From Anaerolineales bacterium (GTDB lineage: Bacteria; Chloroflexota; Anaerolineae; Anaerolineales; Villigracilaceae): DNA of 64,000 bases. A program made the position numbers and the translations under genes. This document shows positions 15,364 through 24,890 of this stretch, piece by piece; position 1 is the stretch's first letter, and every line of letters starts with the position of its first letter. The DNA is taken from the NCBI GenBank assembly GCA_026928255.1, contig JAIXKJ010000001.1, positions 1 to 64,000 on the forward strand. The letters run 5' to 3'. The notes below the pieces were generated by a model. The model made no database searches, had not been told where the DNA came from, and saw only the letters and a list, made by a program, of their open reading frames with translations.

Positions 15364-16167
15364 TTACGGAATTTGCCCCGCCAATTCGAGGTCAATCAAT
15401 TGCGAGAAAGTCGCCAGCGGCTGCGCCCCGACGACAGCCAACCCGTTGACGAAGAAGGTCGGCGTGGATTGAATGCCCAGATTGATGGCAAAGTCCATGT
15501 CGGCGGCGATTTCGTCTTTGTGTTTGCCGCTGTCATAGCAGGCGCTGAATTCGTCCATGTTAAGGTTGAGGTCGCGGGCGTATTGAATGAAGTCTTCGCG
15601 TGTCAGCGTTTCGCCGTTGAAAAGTTTGTCGTGATAATCCCAGTAAGCGTTTTGGTCGTTGGCGCAAAGCGAGGCGATGGCGGCGGGCAGCGCGTCAGGG
15701 TGGATGGACGTCAGCGGCAGGTTGCGATAAACGAAGCGGATTTTTCCGGGGTAAGCGTCTAACAGCGGCTTGTAAGTTTCAGCGTGGAAGCGGCGACAAA
15801 ACGGACATTGAAAATCGCTAAATTCGACGATAGTGATCGGCGCGTCGTCGGGACCGAGGCTGGGGAAGCCTGTGGTGGGGATGTCGTAGCGCGTGTAACG
15901 CGGCGCCTGCGTTGCCGCGACAACGGGTTGTTGCGGCGCTTCGGTAGGTTGAACAGCCGCGACGACGACGGGAGTCCGACCCCAGAGCAGGTAACCGAAG
16001 AAGAGTCCGATGGAGAAGGCGAAGACGACTAAAACGGCGTAGAAATGACTGCGCTTAAAAGTAACGGTTTCTTCTTCGCTGATGGACGACGTCGAATCCC
16101 ACTGGACGACGGGTTGCGGGTCGAGAGGATTCGGGTCAGAGTTTGCGGAGTTGGGTTGATTTGCCAT
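15364..16167 (-). CDS. Membrane-anchored DsbA-like thiol-disulfide oxidoreductase
   Basis: The 267-residue protein has a cytoplasmic N-terminus, one membrane anchor (about residues 40-62, FYAVLVVFAFSIGLFFGYLL), a Pro/Thr linker and an extracytoplasmic thioredoxin-fold domain. The active site is CPFC in FSDFQCPFCRRFH, and the cis-proline loop is STPTFFVNG, both typical of DsbA/BdbD. It should introduce or shuffle disulfides in exported proteins. It follows msrQ by 55 bp and is the last gene of the unit before a terminator. Confidence 0.88.
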   Translation of the reverse strand: MANQPNSANSDPNPLDPQPVVQWDSTSSISEEETVTFKRSHFYAVLVVFAFSIGLFFGYLLWGRTPVVVAAVQPTEAPQQPVVAATQAPRYTRYDIPTTGFPSLGPDDAPITIVEFSDFQCPFCRRFHAETYKPLLDAYPGKIRFVYRNLPLTSIHPDALPAAIASLCANDQNAYWDYHDKLFNGETLTREDFIQYARDLNLNMDEFSACYDSGKHKDEIAADMDFAINLGIQSTPTFFVNGLAVVGAQPLATFSQLIDLELAGQIP

Positions 16168-16222
16168 AGTTGGGAGATTATAGCCTTTTCCTTAATTCTG
16201 CGCGGCGGTCTTAATCGTTCTT

Positions 16223-16903
16223 TTAAGTCGAGTCGGCTTTGGGATGAGTCTTCTTTTTGAAGCGCCGAGTCAAAGTTTGGGCGGAGAAAGCGGCGGCGCG
16301 TCGTCGAATGGAAGGCGCGCGCAGGAGCAGCAACGCCGCGACGACGAGTCCGTAAATCCACAAACGCAGCGCGTCGTTGACCGAATGAAGCGCGTCGAGT
16401 TTTTCGCTCCAAAAAAAGTGGACGACGACTAGCGGCGCGGCGAAGTAAACGATTTGATGCAGGCGCTTCCAGTTTTTGCCGAGACGAATTTTCCAAACGT
16501 CGAACGAGGTAACGCCCATCGGCAGAAGCATGAGAAACGCCGCCGCGCCGACGAGGATGTAGGGTTTTTCTTTTAAGGTTTGCGCGAGGCGACTCCAAGC
16601 GAGGCTGTTTTCGAGGTGGACAAAAAGGAGGATGTGAAGCGCGGCGAAGAGCAGCGCGTATAAGCCGAGCGCGCGACGGCGTTTGAGCAGTTCGGGTATT
16701 TTGAAGATGAAGTGAAGCGGCGTGCAGGAAAGCGCGAGCGCGAGCAGGGCGAGGGCGTGTCGTCCCGTTTGGCGTTCTAATTCTTGCGCGGGGTTTTCGG
16801 GCAGAGAATTTGTTAAGAGTTGAAAGAGCGCCCAAACGAGGCTTGACCAAGCGTAAAGATGGACGGCGATTTGCAAAGGCGTGTAACGACGAAAGAATTT
16901 CAT
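16223..16903 (-). CDS. msrQ: MsrQ-like heme-binding membrane subunit
   Basis: MsrQ (YedZ family) passes electrons from the membrane to MsrP, which repairs oxidised methionines outside the cytoplasm. The 226-residue protein has about six membrane segments of the ferric-reductase-like fold with GRHALALLALALSCTPLH and FDVWKIRLGKNWKRLHQIVY, including the expected histidines. No msrP is seen nearby, so the partner is elsewhere or the electron acceptor differs. It starts 10 bp after comEC, so the genes are co-transcribed. Confidence 0.82.
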   Translation of the reverse strand: MKFFRRYTPLQIAVHLYAWSSLVWALFQLLTNSLPENPAQELERQTGRHALALLALALSCTPLHFIFKIPELLKRRRALGLYALLFAALHILLFVHLENSLAWSRLAQTLKEKPYILVGAAAFLMLLPMGVTSFDVWKIRLGKNWKRLHQIVYFAAPLVVVHFFWSEKLDALHSVNDALRLWIYGLVVAALLLLRAPSIRRRAAAFSAQTLTRRFKKKTHPKADST

Positions 16904-16913
16904 GGCGGTAATT

Positions 16914-19382
16914 TTACGAGAAGGTCCGCAGCAGTTTGCGATAAACGCGGCGCATGAAATTTCGGATTGTGTCGTAGATTTTTTGCGTGGTCGAGGGGCT
17001 GGCTTCGCTTTCTTCGCGCTCGGCGCGAACTTGCATTTCCGCGCCGTCCACGCTGACGTCTATCCAGCCGTTGCGGTCGGTGCGAAGCAAGGTGTAGCCT
17101 TTCAGCGCGTCGAGCGTTTCAGGCGAAGGCATTCCGAATGAATCGTCGGCGGCGACGTCCAACACGACGAGTTGCGGGTCGAGGTTTTTCCACAAGTCGG
17201 GCGGGTTGCTGGGCGCGTAACCGGAATTTGCCAAAAGCAGCACGTCCGCTTTGCCGATGGCGTTTCCAAATTCGAGCTCTTCAAAAGTCGTCGCGTCCAC
17301 GCCGAGCGGCAACAGGGCGCGGAAGTTGCCGTCTTCAACGAGCAAGACGCTTCCGCGCTGATTCGTCGCCGCAATTTGGATGAACGCGCCGCCGCCCAAA
17401 TCGAGGCGTTGTCCGGTTTCGGCGCGAACGACGGGGATTTCGTTTTCCGTCAAATATTCGTTTAAGCGCCGCGCTGAAAACGAGGCTTGGACGTTTCCGC
17501 TCCACAAGACGCTTTGAGGTTGATACAACTCGGCGATGCGCGGCAACGCGGTCAGTTGATTGTCGTCGGCGGAGGCGACGACCAGCCAATCTAATTTGCG
17601 CGAGAAGAAGGGCAGCCGCCGCCCCAGTTCGTCTGAAAGTTTGGTCGCGCTTTCTCCGCCGTTGATTAATACGTTGCGCCCTTCGGGAGTCTGAATCAAA
17701 ATCGCGTCCGCCGAACCGACGTCGAAGAAGACGAGGTGCAATTTTCCGTCGCCGACTCGCGCTGCGGCGCTCCACGCAATAATCAGACAGATAAAGGCCG
17801 AGACGAAAGACAAGGCGAGGGCGGCGGAACGGAGGCGCGAGGCTGCGGCGAGAATCCAGTTTTTGAGGGCGGCTCCGTTGAAGGTCAGAAAAAGAAGCGA
17901 AATGTACATCGTATAAATAATCCAAAGCGGGACGTTGCCGACTGGAATCGAACCGTTGGGGATGCTTCCAAATAGTTCGACGACGCGGATGGTGTAGGCG
18001 GAAAAGGGCCAGGCGACCCACGCCAGCAGTTGACCGAGCGGCGGCGCGACGAGGCTGACGAGGACTGCCAGCCCGCCGAGAATCATCACCGCAGGTTGAA
18101 CGGGCAAAATGAACGGGTTGGCGACGAAGGAACTTAACGAAAGGCGATGAAAATAATAAAGCATAATGGGAATGGTCATCAGTTGCGCGGCGAGGGTGAG
18201 CATGACGTTTTCGTTGACGAAGGCGACCAGCGGAGAATTTTCGCGTTTGGCGATTTTCTCGAAAACCCGCGCCGTGAAGTTGGAGAGCGGGTCGGCGTAG
18301 AGGATGAGCCCCAGCGTGGCGAGGAAAGAAAGTTGAAAGCCGACGTCCCACAGAATGAGCGGATTAAACGCCGCCATAATCGCCGCGACGAGCGCCAGCA
18401 TATTCATGCCGTCGTTGCGCCTGCCGACTTGTTTGGCGAATAAAGAAAAACTGCCCATGATGGCGGCGCGCATGACGGCCGGGTCGCCGCCGACGAGAAT
18501 CGCGTAGAGAAAAATTGAAATCACGGCCAGGGTTGCGCCGAGCCGTTCGCGTTTGAAGAGCCACTGAAAGAGTTTGAAAAAGATGTCGGCGATGATGGCG
18601 ATGTTAAAACCGGAAATGGCGATGATGTGCGCCGTGCCTGTGTCTTTGAACGCCTTTTGCAACTTCTGCGGCAAGCCCGTGTCCACGCCGAAGAGGATGC
18701 CCGCCAGCAGCGAGGCTTCGGGGTCGGGATAAATTTTATAAGTTGCGGCGACGAGCCGTTCTTTGAAAGCGTAAATTAATTGGTAATACCACGTTCCGCT
18801 TTTGCCGGGCAAGCGCGTAACTTCGGCGCTGGTCATGTACGAATGAATGCCTTGCCGCGCAAGGTAATCGCGGTAGGAAAATTCTTCATTTTCAGGCGGC
18901 GTTTTGAGTTGCCCGCGCAAGCGGACGCGCTCGCCGTATTCGTATTTTTCGTTAGGATTAACCCGCGCCAACAGTTGACCTGAAACGGGGAAGTCGCCGT
19001 CGCCGCTGTCTATCGCTTCGACGTCGAGAATTAAATTCGTGTACGAGTCGCGGTAGTCGGGCGGCTCGGCGAGCGCCCCGCTGATTAATAAATCGTAACT
19101 GCGGTCGTTGTAAAAGGCGATGTGGAATGCGTCTATGTTTGGCTGCCGCGCTTGATAATAAAACGCGCCGAAAAAGAGAAAAAGGGGAATGAGAAAATTA
19201 AACGAAAAGGGGGGCTGACTTTGCGAAAGTTCCGCGATAATTTTGTCTAGGAAACGACGCGGCGAAAATAGGACGAATAAAACGGCGGCGACGACGATGA
19301 ACGTCCATTCCAAAACGGACGGCTGCGCCGCGCCGACGATGATTCCCGCGATGAAAGAGAGAGACAGCCAAAATAAAATCAC
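16914..19382 (-). CDS. comEC: ComEC/Rec2-family DNA uptake channel with degenerate metallo-beta-lactamase domain
   Basis: ComEC moves single-stranded DNA across the membrane during transformation. The 822-residue protein has an N-terminal DUF4131/OB-like region, a multi-membrane Competence domain (TAHIIAISGFNIAIIADIF and GGDPAVMRAAIMGSFSLFAKQ are visible) and a C-terminal metallo-beta-lactamase-like domain. In typical ComEC the latter reads roughly THxDxDH; here it is VASADDNQLTAL, and IDGG reads INGG. The zinc ligands appear lost, so the nuclease-like activity is probably absent. It lies 55 bp after the phosphatase gene. No other competence gene is in the window. Confidence 0.88.
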   Translation of the reverse strand: MILFWLSLSFIAGIIVGAAQPSVLEWTFIVVAAVLFVLFSPRRFLDKIIAELSQSQPPFSFNFLIPLFLFFGAFYYQARQPNIDAFHIAFYNDRSYDLLISGALAEPPDYRDSYTNLILDVEAIDSGDGDFPVSGQLLARVNPNEKYEYGERVRLRGQLKTPPENEEFSYRDYLARQGIHSYMTSAEVTRLPGKSGTWYYQLIYAFKERLVAATYKIYPDPEASLLAGILFGVDTGLPQKLQKAFKDTGTAHIIAISGFNIAIIADIFFKLFQWLFKRERLGATLAVISIFLYAILVGGDPAVMRAAIMGSFSLFAKQVGRRNDGMNMLALVAAIMAAFNPLILWDVGFQLSFLATLGLILYADPLSNFTARVFEKIAKRENSPLVAFVNENVMLTLAAQLMTIPIMLYYFHRLSLSSFVANPFILPVQPAVMILGGLAVLVSLVAPPLGQLLAWVAWPFSAYTIRVVELFGSIPNGSIPVGNVPLWIIYTMYISLLFLTFNGAALKNWILAAASRLRSAALALSFVSAFICLIIAWSAAARVGDGKLHLVFFDVGSADAILIQTPEGRNVLINGGESATKLSDELGRRLPFFSRKLDWLVVASADDNQLTALPRIAELYQPQSVLWSGNVQASFSARRLNEYLTENEIPVVRAETGQRLDLGGGAFIQIAATNQRGSVLLVEDGNFRALLPLGVDATTFEELEFGNAIGKADVLLLANSGYAPSNPPDLWKNLDPQLVVLDVAADDSFGMPSPETLDALKGYTLLRTDRNGWIDVSVDGAEMQVRAEREESEASPSTTQKIYDTIRNFMRRVYRKLLRTFS

Positions 19383-19437
19383 AAGCGGATTTTACTTCAT
19401 GCGCGGACGAAGTTTTTGTCGAGCGGTTTTGACTTTT

Positions 19438-20301
19438 CTACCCAAACAACCAATTAATCAAACTCTTCTTCGCGGAAGTCGGCTCTTCCGTTTGCGGCAT
19501 CTTCATCAAGACGACGGAAATATTGTCGTGCCCGCCGCGTTGATTGGCTGTGTCCACCAGCGCTTGCGCGGCGGAATCTAAACTCGGCGCTTGCAAAATC
19601 AAATCTTTGATTTCGTCGTTCCAAACGAGGTCGGTCAACCCGTCGGTGCAGATTAAGATTAAGTCGTCCGCTTTGAGGGCGAAGCCTTGATTATTCAACG
19701 AGGCTTCGGCGCTTTCCTTTTCGTCGAGGCGCAAGCGGAAGTCCACTTCGGGCAGGCGAATCCCGCCGAGGTGGCGGCGGATGACGTGCGCGTTGGGGTG
19801 GTCGCGCATTTGTTCGGCGGCGATGAGTCCCTTTTCCAGCGCTTCTTGAACCCACGTGTGATCTACGGTTAATTGTTGAATGTAATTTTCGCGCAGAAGA
19901 TAAATGCGCGAATCGCCGACGTAGGCGGTGTATAGTTTATTTTCGATGACCCAGACGCAGGCGCAAGTCGCCCCCATGCCGTGTTCTTTTTCGTTGCCCG
20001 CCGAATGTTGAGCGATGGCTTGACTCGCGTCGTGGACGGCGTTCTCTAAAATTTTGATCGGTTTTCGGGCGTTGCTTTCCGCCACGCGCATGTTGATGTA
20101 ATCCACCGCCAATTCCGCCGCCACTTCGCCAGCGCGATGTCCGCCGATGCCGTCGGCGATGATTCCCAGCGTGGAAAGGCGCGGGTCGTTTTTATCTAGT
20201 TGAAAGGAGGCGACGGCGCAGCGGTCTTCGTTCTTCTTGCCCGACAATCCCGCGTGGCTAAGAACGGCGGTTTGCAAATGAGTTTGAGAGGTTGGAATCA
20301 T
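19438..20301 (-). CDS. PP2C-family Ser/Thr protein phosphatase
   Basis: The 287-residue protein has all PP2C motifs: KKNEDRCAV, IIADGIGGHRAGE, MGATCACVW, YVGDSRIYLLR, ICTDGLTDLV and GGHDNISVVLM, with the metal-binding aspartates. It should dephosphorylate Ser/Thr-phosphorylated proteins in the cytoplasm. I chose the ATG at 20301, which overlaps the stop of the FHA gene (ATGA); longer upstream frames run antiparallel to nothing known and lie inside that gene. Pairing with an FHA protein implies a kinase partner, but no kinase gene is in the window. Confidence 0.92.
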   Translation of the reverse strand: MIPTSQTHLQTAVLSHAGLSGKKNEDRCAVASFQLDKNDPRLSTLGIIADGIGGHRAGEVAAELAVDYINMRVAESNARKPIKILENAVHDASQAIAQHSAGNEKEHGMGATCACVWVIENKLYTAYVGDSRIYLLRENYIQQLTVDHTWVQEALEKGLIAAEQMRDHPNAHVIRRHLGGIRLPEVDFRLRLDEKESAEASLNNQGFALKADDLILICTDGLTDLVWNDEIKDLILQAPSLDSAAQALVDTANQRGGHDNISVVLMKMPQTEEPTSAKKSLINWLFG

Positions 20302-22211
20302 TCGTCTTCGGGAGAAACGGAAATAACTTTCGGAGTTCTCGGTTGCGGCGGCGTTCGCAACATGAAGCGATATTTTAGTTGCCCAAAGTGTACCATATCG
20401 CCGTGCGTCAGTCGGCGACCTTCGCGGGGCAGCGCTTCGTAGTTGATCCAAGTTCCCGCGGCGGGTTGCAAATCCAACAAAAGGTAGCCGCCGTCTTCGG
20501 TGGCGCGAATGCGGGCGTGAAGCGGCGCGACGGACGGGTCGTCCAAAATTTGCCCGCATTGCACAGGGTCTTTGCCGACGATGACTTCCGCGCCGTTTAG
20601 CGAGATGGGCGGAACGGCGGCGATTTGACCGTCCGCTTGCAGGCGCACGAGCGAAGCCGCCGCGTCAGACTCCGCCGCAACCTTAACCGCTTTCAGGCGC
20701 GGATTCGTCTCTTTGGGGTCTTTGCGGCGCACGGTAACGGGTTCGGCGATGGCGGCTAACGGTTGAGTCAGCGGGTCGTTTTGGGCGCGTCGGCGTTCTT
20801 GCACGGCGCGCAACGAAAGCGAGCGCAGGCGTCCGCCGAGCAAAATGGCGAAGAGAACCAAACCCGCCAAGAGGATTGCGCCGAAGGTCAGCGAAGAGCG
20901 ATGCTTTGCGAGGAAGGCTTTGAATCCGCTTGGCGGCTTGACGACGGTAATCGTTACTGGCGCGGAGACGCTCATCTTGCTCAGCCCCAGCGCGTCCGCC
21001 GCTTCGACGGAGAGTTGATGTTCGCCGCTGGTTGTGTAGGGCGTTAAGTCCCAAACGAATTTGGTAAACGGCTCGCTGGTGTTTTCGCCGACGGCGACTC
21101 CGTCCGCGTACAAGGTTACGCGAGTCAGCGGGCGTTTGAAGCCGTCCGGAAATTCGACGATGACTTCGATCTCTTGCGTTTCAGGCAAAAGGATTTCGGC
21201 GTTGTAGGGGTCGTCTTCGGGGGCGCGGCGCGTGATTTGCAAAGAAGGGGAAACGAAAAAAGCGTTGGGCGGCTGAACGTCTAAATTGAAAGTCGTCGCG
21301 TCGGAACGAGTCGCTCCAGCCGTCGGCAGGTTGACTTGAACTTCGAGCGTGTGTTCGCCCGCCGAACGAATTTGCGAAGAATACGAAAGTTGATAAATTC
21401 GGCGCAGCGGCGCAAAGTAGGATTCCAAATCGGGGAAGCGCTCTTCGCCGGAAAATTGGAACATGCCGCCGCCCGTTTGAATGGCGAGGTTGTTAAACAG
21501 CGCCGCGCTGGTGTTGGCAAACGCGGAGGCAGAATCCACATACCAAATGAAAACGCGAATTTTATTTTCGACGGCGCGTTGGATGAGCGGGTCGAGCGCC
21601 GCGCCGAGTTCGGGGTCGGGCATTTGCGGCGTGATGAAAAGCACGGCGCGTTTCATGCCGACTCGCGGCGTTTGCGCGGCGACGATGTCTAAAGCACTGG
21701 CGAGGGATTGCAAGTTGGGGACGGCGGCGCGCATGTCGGGTTGAAAACTTTGCAGGCTGACGAGGAATTCGGCGGGCGAGGCATGGCTGATGACCGAACC
21801 CGTCTGCGAGATAAGGCTGACGTCGTCGGGGAAGTCGGCGGAGAGAGTCTGCGCCCATTGTTGGATGACTTGCGAGACGCGCTGAAAACGCGCGATTCCG
21901 TTTGCGTTTTGCGCCGCCAGCGCCTGCCCTTGATTGACGGCGACGGCTAATTGCAGCGGAATCGCCAACTCGGCGAAGGAGTCGGCGGCGAGGGTTTGTC
22001 CGTCTTCGACGATGGAAACGGCGTCGGCTTTGAGTCCTGAGGCGAACATTCCGTTTGCGTCAATCGGGTCAACGAATCCTGAAATGGTCGGGAAGGATAA
22101 AACGTCCGCGTTGTAGAGCGTAACCGAAGCGGAAATCTGCGCCTGCGCCGACGTCGGCGCGACGGAAAGAATTAAAACGCTAACGAGAAAAAAAAGATAA
22201 AATCTACGCAT
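20298..22211 (-). CDS. Exported VWA-like and cytoplasmic FHA-domain membrane protein
   Basis: The protein of about 637 residues has a signal peptide (MRRFYLFFLVSVLILSV), an extracytoplasmic VWA-like domain (to about 280), an Ig-like region (about 300-430), one membrane segment (LTFGAILLAGLVLFAILLGG) and a C-terminal cytoplasmic FHA domain. The VWA metal site (DxSxS) reads VAVNQGQ, so it is degenerate. In the FHA domain the usual phosphothreonine contacts are changed (GR to GK, SRxHA to APLHA), while AGTWIN is kept. An upstream ATG at 22235 is also possible; 22211 overlaps the previous stop by 8 bp. It is coupled to the phosphatase gene. Confidence 0.82.
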   Translation of the reverse strand: MRRFYLFFLVSVLILSVAPTSAQAQISASVTLYNADVLSFPTISGFVDPIDANGMFASGLKADAVSIVEDGQTLAADSFAELAIPLQLAVAVNQGQALAAQNANGIARFQRVSQVIQQWAQTLSADFPDDVSLISQTGSVISHASPAEFLVSLQSFQPDMRAAVPNLQSLASALDIVAAQTPRVGMKRAVLFITPQMPDPELGAALDPLIQRAVENKIRVFIWYVDSASAFANTSAALFNNLAIQTGGGMFQFSGEERFPDLESYFAPLRRIYQLSYSSQIRSAGEHTLEVQVNLPTAGATRSDATTFNLDVQPPNAFFVSPSLQITRRAPEDDPYNAEILLPETQEIEVIVEFPDGFKRPLTRVTLYADGVAVGENTSEPFTKFVWDLTPYTTSGEHQLSVEAADALGLSKMSVSAPVTITVVKPPSGFKAFLAKHRSSLTFGAILLAGLVLFAILLGGRLRSLSLRAVQERRRAQNDPLTQPLAAIAEPVTVRRKDPKETNPRLKAVKVAAESDAAASLVRLQADGQIAAVPPISLNGAEVIVGKDPVQCGQILDDPSVAPLHARIRATEDGGYLLLDLQPAAGTWINYEALPREGRRLTHGDMVHFGQLKYRFMLRTPPQPRTPKVISVSPEDE

Positions 22212-23169
22212 CGGGTTGCGCGAAAATCGGCGCATGGGGCGAAGAGGGGGCGGCGGGGCGCGCCAGTTGACGATAAACCAGCGTCCACGCGGTTTGAATG
22301 TAGGCGGTTAATGCGCCGTTCAAAACGAAAAGGACGGGCAGGTAAATTCCGAAGCAAGCGACGGAAACCCAGATGTAAGGCATTATGGCTTCGCTCGTTG
22401 CGGGGGCGGTCGTCATCGCTCCCATGAAGAAGGGGATGACGGCGAGCATGAGCGGCAGAGCAAAAATAAAGCCGACGATTCCGCCGCCAATGCCGAGAAC
22501 GATGGAAAAGACGATCATGCCGAGAATGTCGGATTTGACGATTTCCCAGCCGCGTTTGAGACCGTCGAACATCGTCAAATCTTCCGCGACGATGGCGGCT
22601 TGCGCTTGTTCCAAAATAATGTTAACCGCCCAAGCGACGGGGACAAGCAGACAAAGCAAAGGCAGCAGAAGAACCAAGCCGATTCCCCCCGTCAAAATTG
22701 CGATGACGATAAGCGGCAACAAAATAATGAGAAACGCCAGCCCGGGAAGAAAATATAAGCCAAAGAAACGCCAAAAGTAAGGCTGACTTTCCGACCAGAG
22801 TTCGCCGAAGGTCAAAGCCGACGCGCCGTCTTCTATCTTGTAAACGCCTTTGATAATGCCAATGCGCCCTATCATGCCCAGCGCGTAAAGCAAGAAAGAA
22901 AGAATGACTAACGCTAAGCAAACGCTGATAATGATAATCATGTAGCGTTGAAAGTATTCGTTGATTTGCTCGATGAACCTTTCGCCGCCGTACATCCCGC
23001 CATGTTCGTTAAACGGGTTGACGCCGCGCCCCCCGCCTCCGCGTCCGCCTGTGCCTGCGTTCCAGCGCGCGCCGACGAAGCCTGCAAAGACGCCGAAGAC
23101 CCACAAAATTTTATAATTCCAAATAATTTGCCATGAACGAACGAGGGCGCGTCCGAGATTAATTTTCAT
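22204..23169 (-). CDS. Polytopic membrane protein of unknown function
   Basis: The 321-residue protein has an N-terminal segment (SWQIIWNYKILWVFGVFAGF), a Gly/Arg-rich loop (about residues 40-52) and about six further hydrophobic segments. One block, AIVAEDLTMFDGLKRGWEIVKS, recalls the DUF4013/DUF7847-like membrane family, in which amphipathic helices sit between membrane helices. No enzyme motif is seen. Its end overlaps the start of the VWA-FHA gene, so the two probably act together at the membrane. I do not assign a function. Confidence 0.7.
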   Translation of the reverse strand: MKINLGRALVRSWQIIWNYKILWVFGVFAGFVGARWNAGTGGRGGGGRGVNPFNEHGGMYGGERFIEQINEYFQRYMIIIISVCLALVILSFLLYALGMIGRIGIIKGVYKIEDGASALTFGELWSESQPYFWRFFGLYFLPGLAFLIILLPLIVIAILTGGIGLVLLLPLLCLLVPVAWAVNIILEQAQAAIVAEDLTMFDGLKRGWEIVKSDILGMIVFSIVLGIGGGIVGFIFALPLMLAVIPFFMGAMTTAPATSEAIMPYIWVSVACFGIYLPVLFVLNGALTAYIQTAWTLVYRQLARPAAPSSPHAPIFAQPDA

Positions 23170-23212
23170 TCTGTCTCCTAGCCTTAACCTTCCGAATCAT
23201 AACACTATTTAA

Positions 23213-24748
23213 TTATTCCCATTCAATCGTCGCTGGCGGTTTGCTGGTAACGTCGTAAACCACGCGGTTGATTCCGTCCACTTCGTTGACGATGCGGCTG
23301 GAAATTTTCGCCAACAACTCAAAGGGCAGACGCGCCCAATCGGCGGTCATAAAATCGTCGCTGACGACGGCGCGAATCGCCGCCGCTTCTTGATAGGTCC
23401 GCTGGTCGCCCATCACGCCGACGGAGCGCACCGGCAACAAGACGACGAAGGCTTGCGAAGTTTGCGCGCCCTTGCCGAGATAACCCGCGTTGGACAACTC
23501 CTCGCGCAGGATGGCGTCCGCCGCCCGCAGGCGCGAGACGCGCTCTGGCGTACATTCGCCGAGACAGCGCACCGTCAAGCCTGGGCCGGGGAACGGCTGC
23601 CGCCAAACCAAACCTTCGCTCAGCCCCAGCGCCTCGCCGACCAAACGCACTTCGTCTTTGAACAAATAGCGCAACGGCTCGACGAGTTCAAACTGCATGT
23701 CTTCGGGCAACCCGCCGACGTTGTGATGCGATTTTATTTTGACCGCCTGCCCCTTGCCCGAACTGGCGGACTCGACCACGTCGGGGTAAATCGTCCCTTG
23801 CACTAAAAACTTCGGTTGACCGACGCTCTTCGCCTCGCGCTCAAAGATGCGGATGAATTTTTCGCCGACGACTTTTCGCTTTTCTTCGGGGTCGGTAACG
23901 CCTTGCAACGCGCCTAAAAATTCGTCGGCGGCGTTGACGGCGATTAGTTCCATGCCCAAGCCTTCTCGAAAGGCGGCGACGACTTGCGCCCCTTCGTCCT
24001 GCCGCAGCAAGCCCGTGTCCACGAACACGCAGACCAGTTGATCGCCGACGGCTTTATGCACCAACGCCGCCGCGACGGACGAATCCACGCCGCCAGAAAC
24101 CGCCGCGAGGACGCGCTCCTTGCCGACTTGCGCGCGAATCTTTTGCACGCTCTCTTCGATGATGTTGGCGGGAGTCCAATCGGCGGAGACGCCGCAAACG
24201 TCCAGCGCAAAGCGGCGCAGAAGGTCGGCGCCGTTTTCGGTGTGGTTGACTTCGGGGTGAAATTGCGCGCCGTAGTAACGGCGCGAGTCGTCGCCGATGG
24301 CGGCGTAAGGGCTGTTTTCGCTTTTGGCAAGCGCGACGAAGCCGGCCGGGAGGCGCGTTACTTTGTCGCCGTGAGACATCCACACGTTGGAGAGGTTGGC
24401 GAAGAGCGGGTTCGGGGTCAGCAGTTGAATTTGCGCGTCGCCGTATTCGCGCTGCGCGGACGAATCCACTTCGCCGCCGAGCGCATGGGCGAGGGCTTGC
24501 ATCCCGTAGCAAATGCCCAAAATGGGGAGTCCGCTTTCGAGGATGAATTTTTGAATGAAGGGCGCGCCCGCTTCATAGACTGAGTTGGGTCCGCCCGATA
24601 AAATAAATCCTTTCGGTTGAATCGAAAGGATTTTTTCCGGCGGCGCGTCCCAAGCGAAGAGTTCGCAGTAAACTTGCGCTTCGCGCATGCGGCGGGCGAT
24701 GATTTGCGCGTATTGAGAACCGAAGTCGAGAATGGCGATAGAGTTCAT
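23213..24748 (-). CDS. guaA: GMP synthase (glutamine-hydrolysing)
   Basis: GuaA converts XMP, glutamine and ATP to GMP. The protein of about 511 residues begins [19 protein letters not shown]. Its class I glutamine amidotransferase has the nucleophile in [11 protein letters not shown] and the His-Glu pair in [11 protein letters not shown]. The ATP pyrophosphatase P-loop is [14 protein letters not shown], and the C-terminal dimerisation domain ends with the standard [10 protein letters not shown] chose the ATG at 24748 over one 11 codons upstream because homologs start at this point. It follows xpt, so XMP made by Xpt can be used directly. Confidence 0.96.
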   Translation of the reverse strand: MNSIAILDFGSQYAQIIARRMREAQVYCELFAWDAPPEKILSIQPKGFILSGGPNSVYEAGAPFIQKFILESGLPILGICYGMQALAHALGGEVDSSAQREYGDAQIQLLTPNPLFANLSNVWMSHGDKVTRLPAGFVALAKSENSPYAAIGDDSRRYYGAQFHPEVNHTENGADLLRRFALDVCGVSADWTPANIIEESVQKIRAQVGKERVLAAVSGGVDSSVAAALVHKAVGDQLVCVFVDTGLLRQDEGAQVVAAFREGLGMELIAVNAADEFLGALQGVTDPEEKRKVVGEKFIRIFEREAKSVGQPKFLVQGTIYPDVVESASSGKGQAVKIKSHHNVGGLPEDMQFELVEPLRYLFKDEVRLVGEALGLSEGLVWRQPFPGPGLTVRCLGECTPERVSRLRAADAILREELSNAGYLGKGAQTSQAFVVLLPVRSVGVMGDQRTYQEAAAIRAVVSDDFMTADWARLPFELLAKISSRIVNEVDGINRVVYDVTSKPPATIEWE

Positions 24749-24760
24749 AGTTGGGTTTTG

Positions 24761-24784
24761 GTTTAAGGTTGCAGGTTGCAAGTT
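24761..24784. repeat. Intergenic repeat, inverse copy of 29340-29363
   Basis: GTTTAAGGTTGCAGGTT (24761-24777) is the exact reverse complement of 29347-29363; over 24 bp the match is 22. This copy sits directly upstream of the guaA start, the other directly upstream of holB. Confidence 0.65.
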
Positions 24785-24890
24785 GAAAGTTAACTTGTTC
24801 TTTCGACGGGCGAAACGAGGAGAAATCTTAAAGAGCGCGAAGAGTTTCTACTCTGCATATCGCCTTCGTTTAACATGACATTGAACAAGG

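Noticed and set aside
16029..16850. A 273-codon minus-strand frame overlapping msrQ and the DsbA-like gene
   Set aside because: It is Arg/Pro-rich with no domain and out of frame with two well-supported genes.
17335..18351. A 338-codon minus-strand frame inside comEC
   Set aside because: Arg/Ser-rich shadow in another frame of comEC; no family features.
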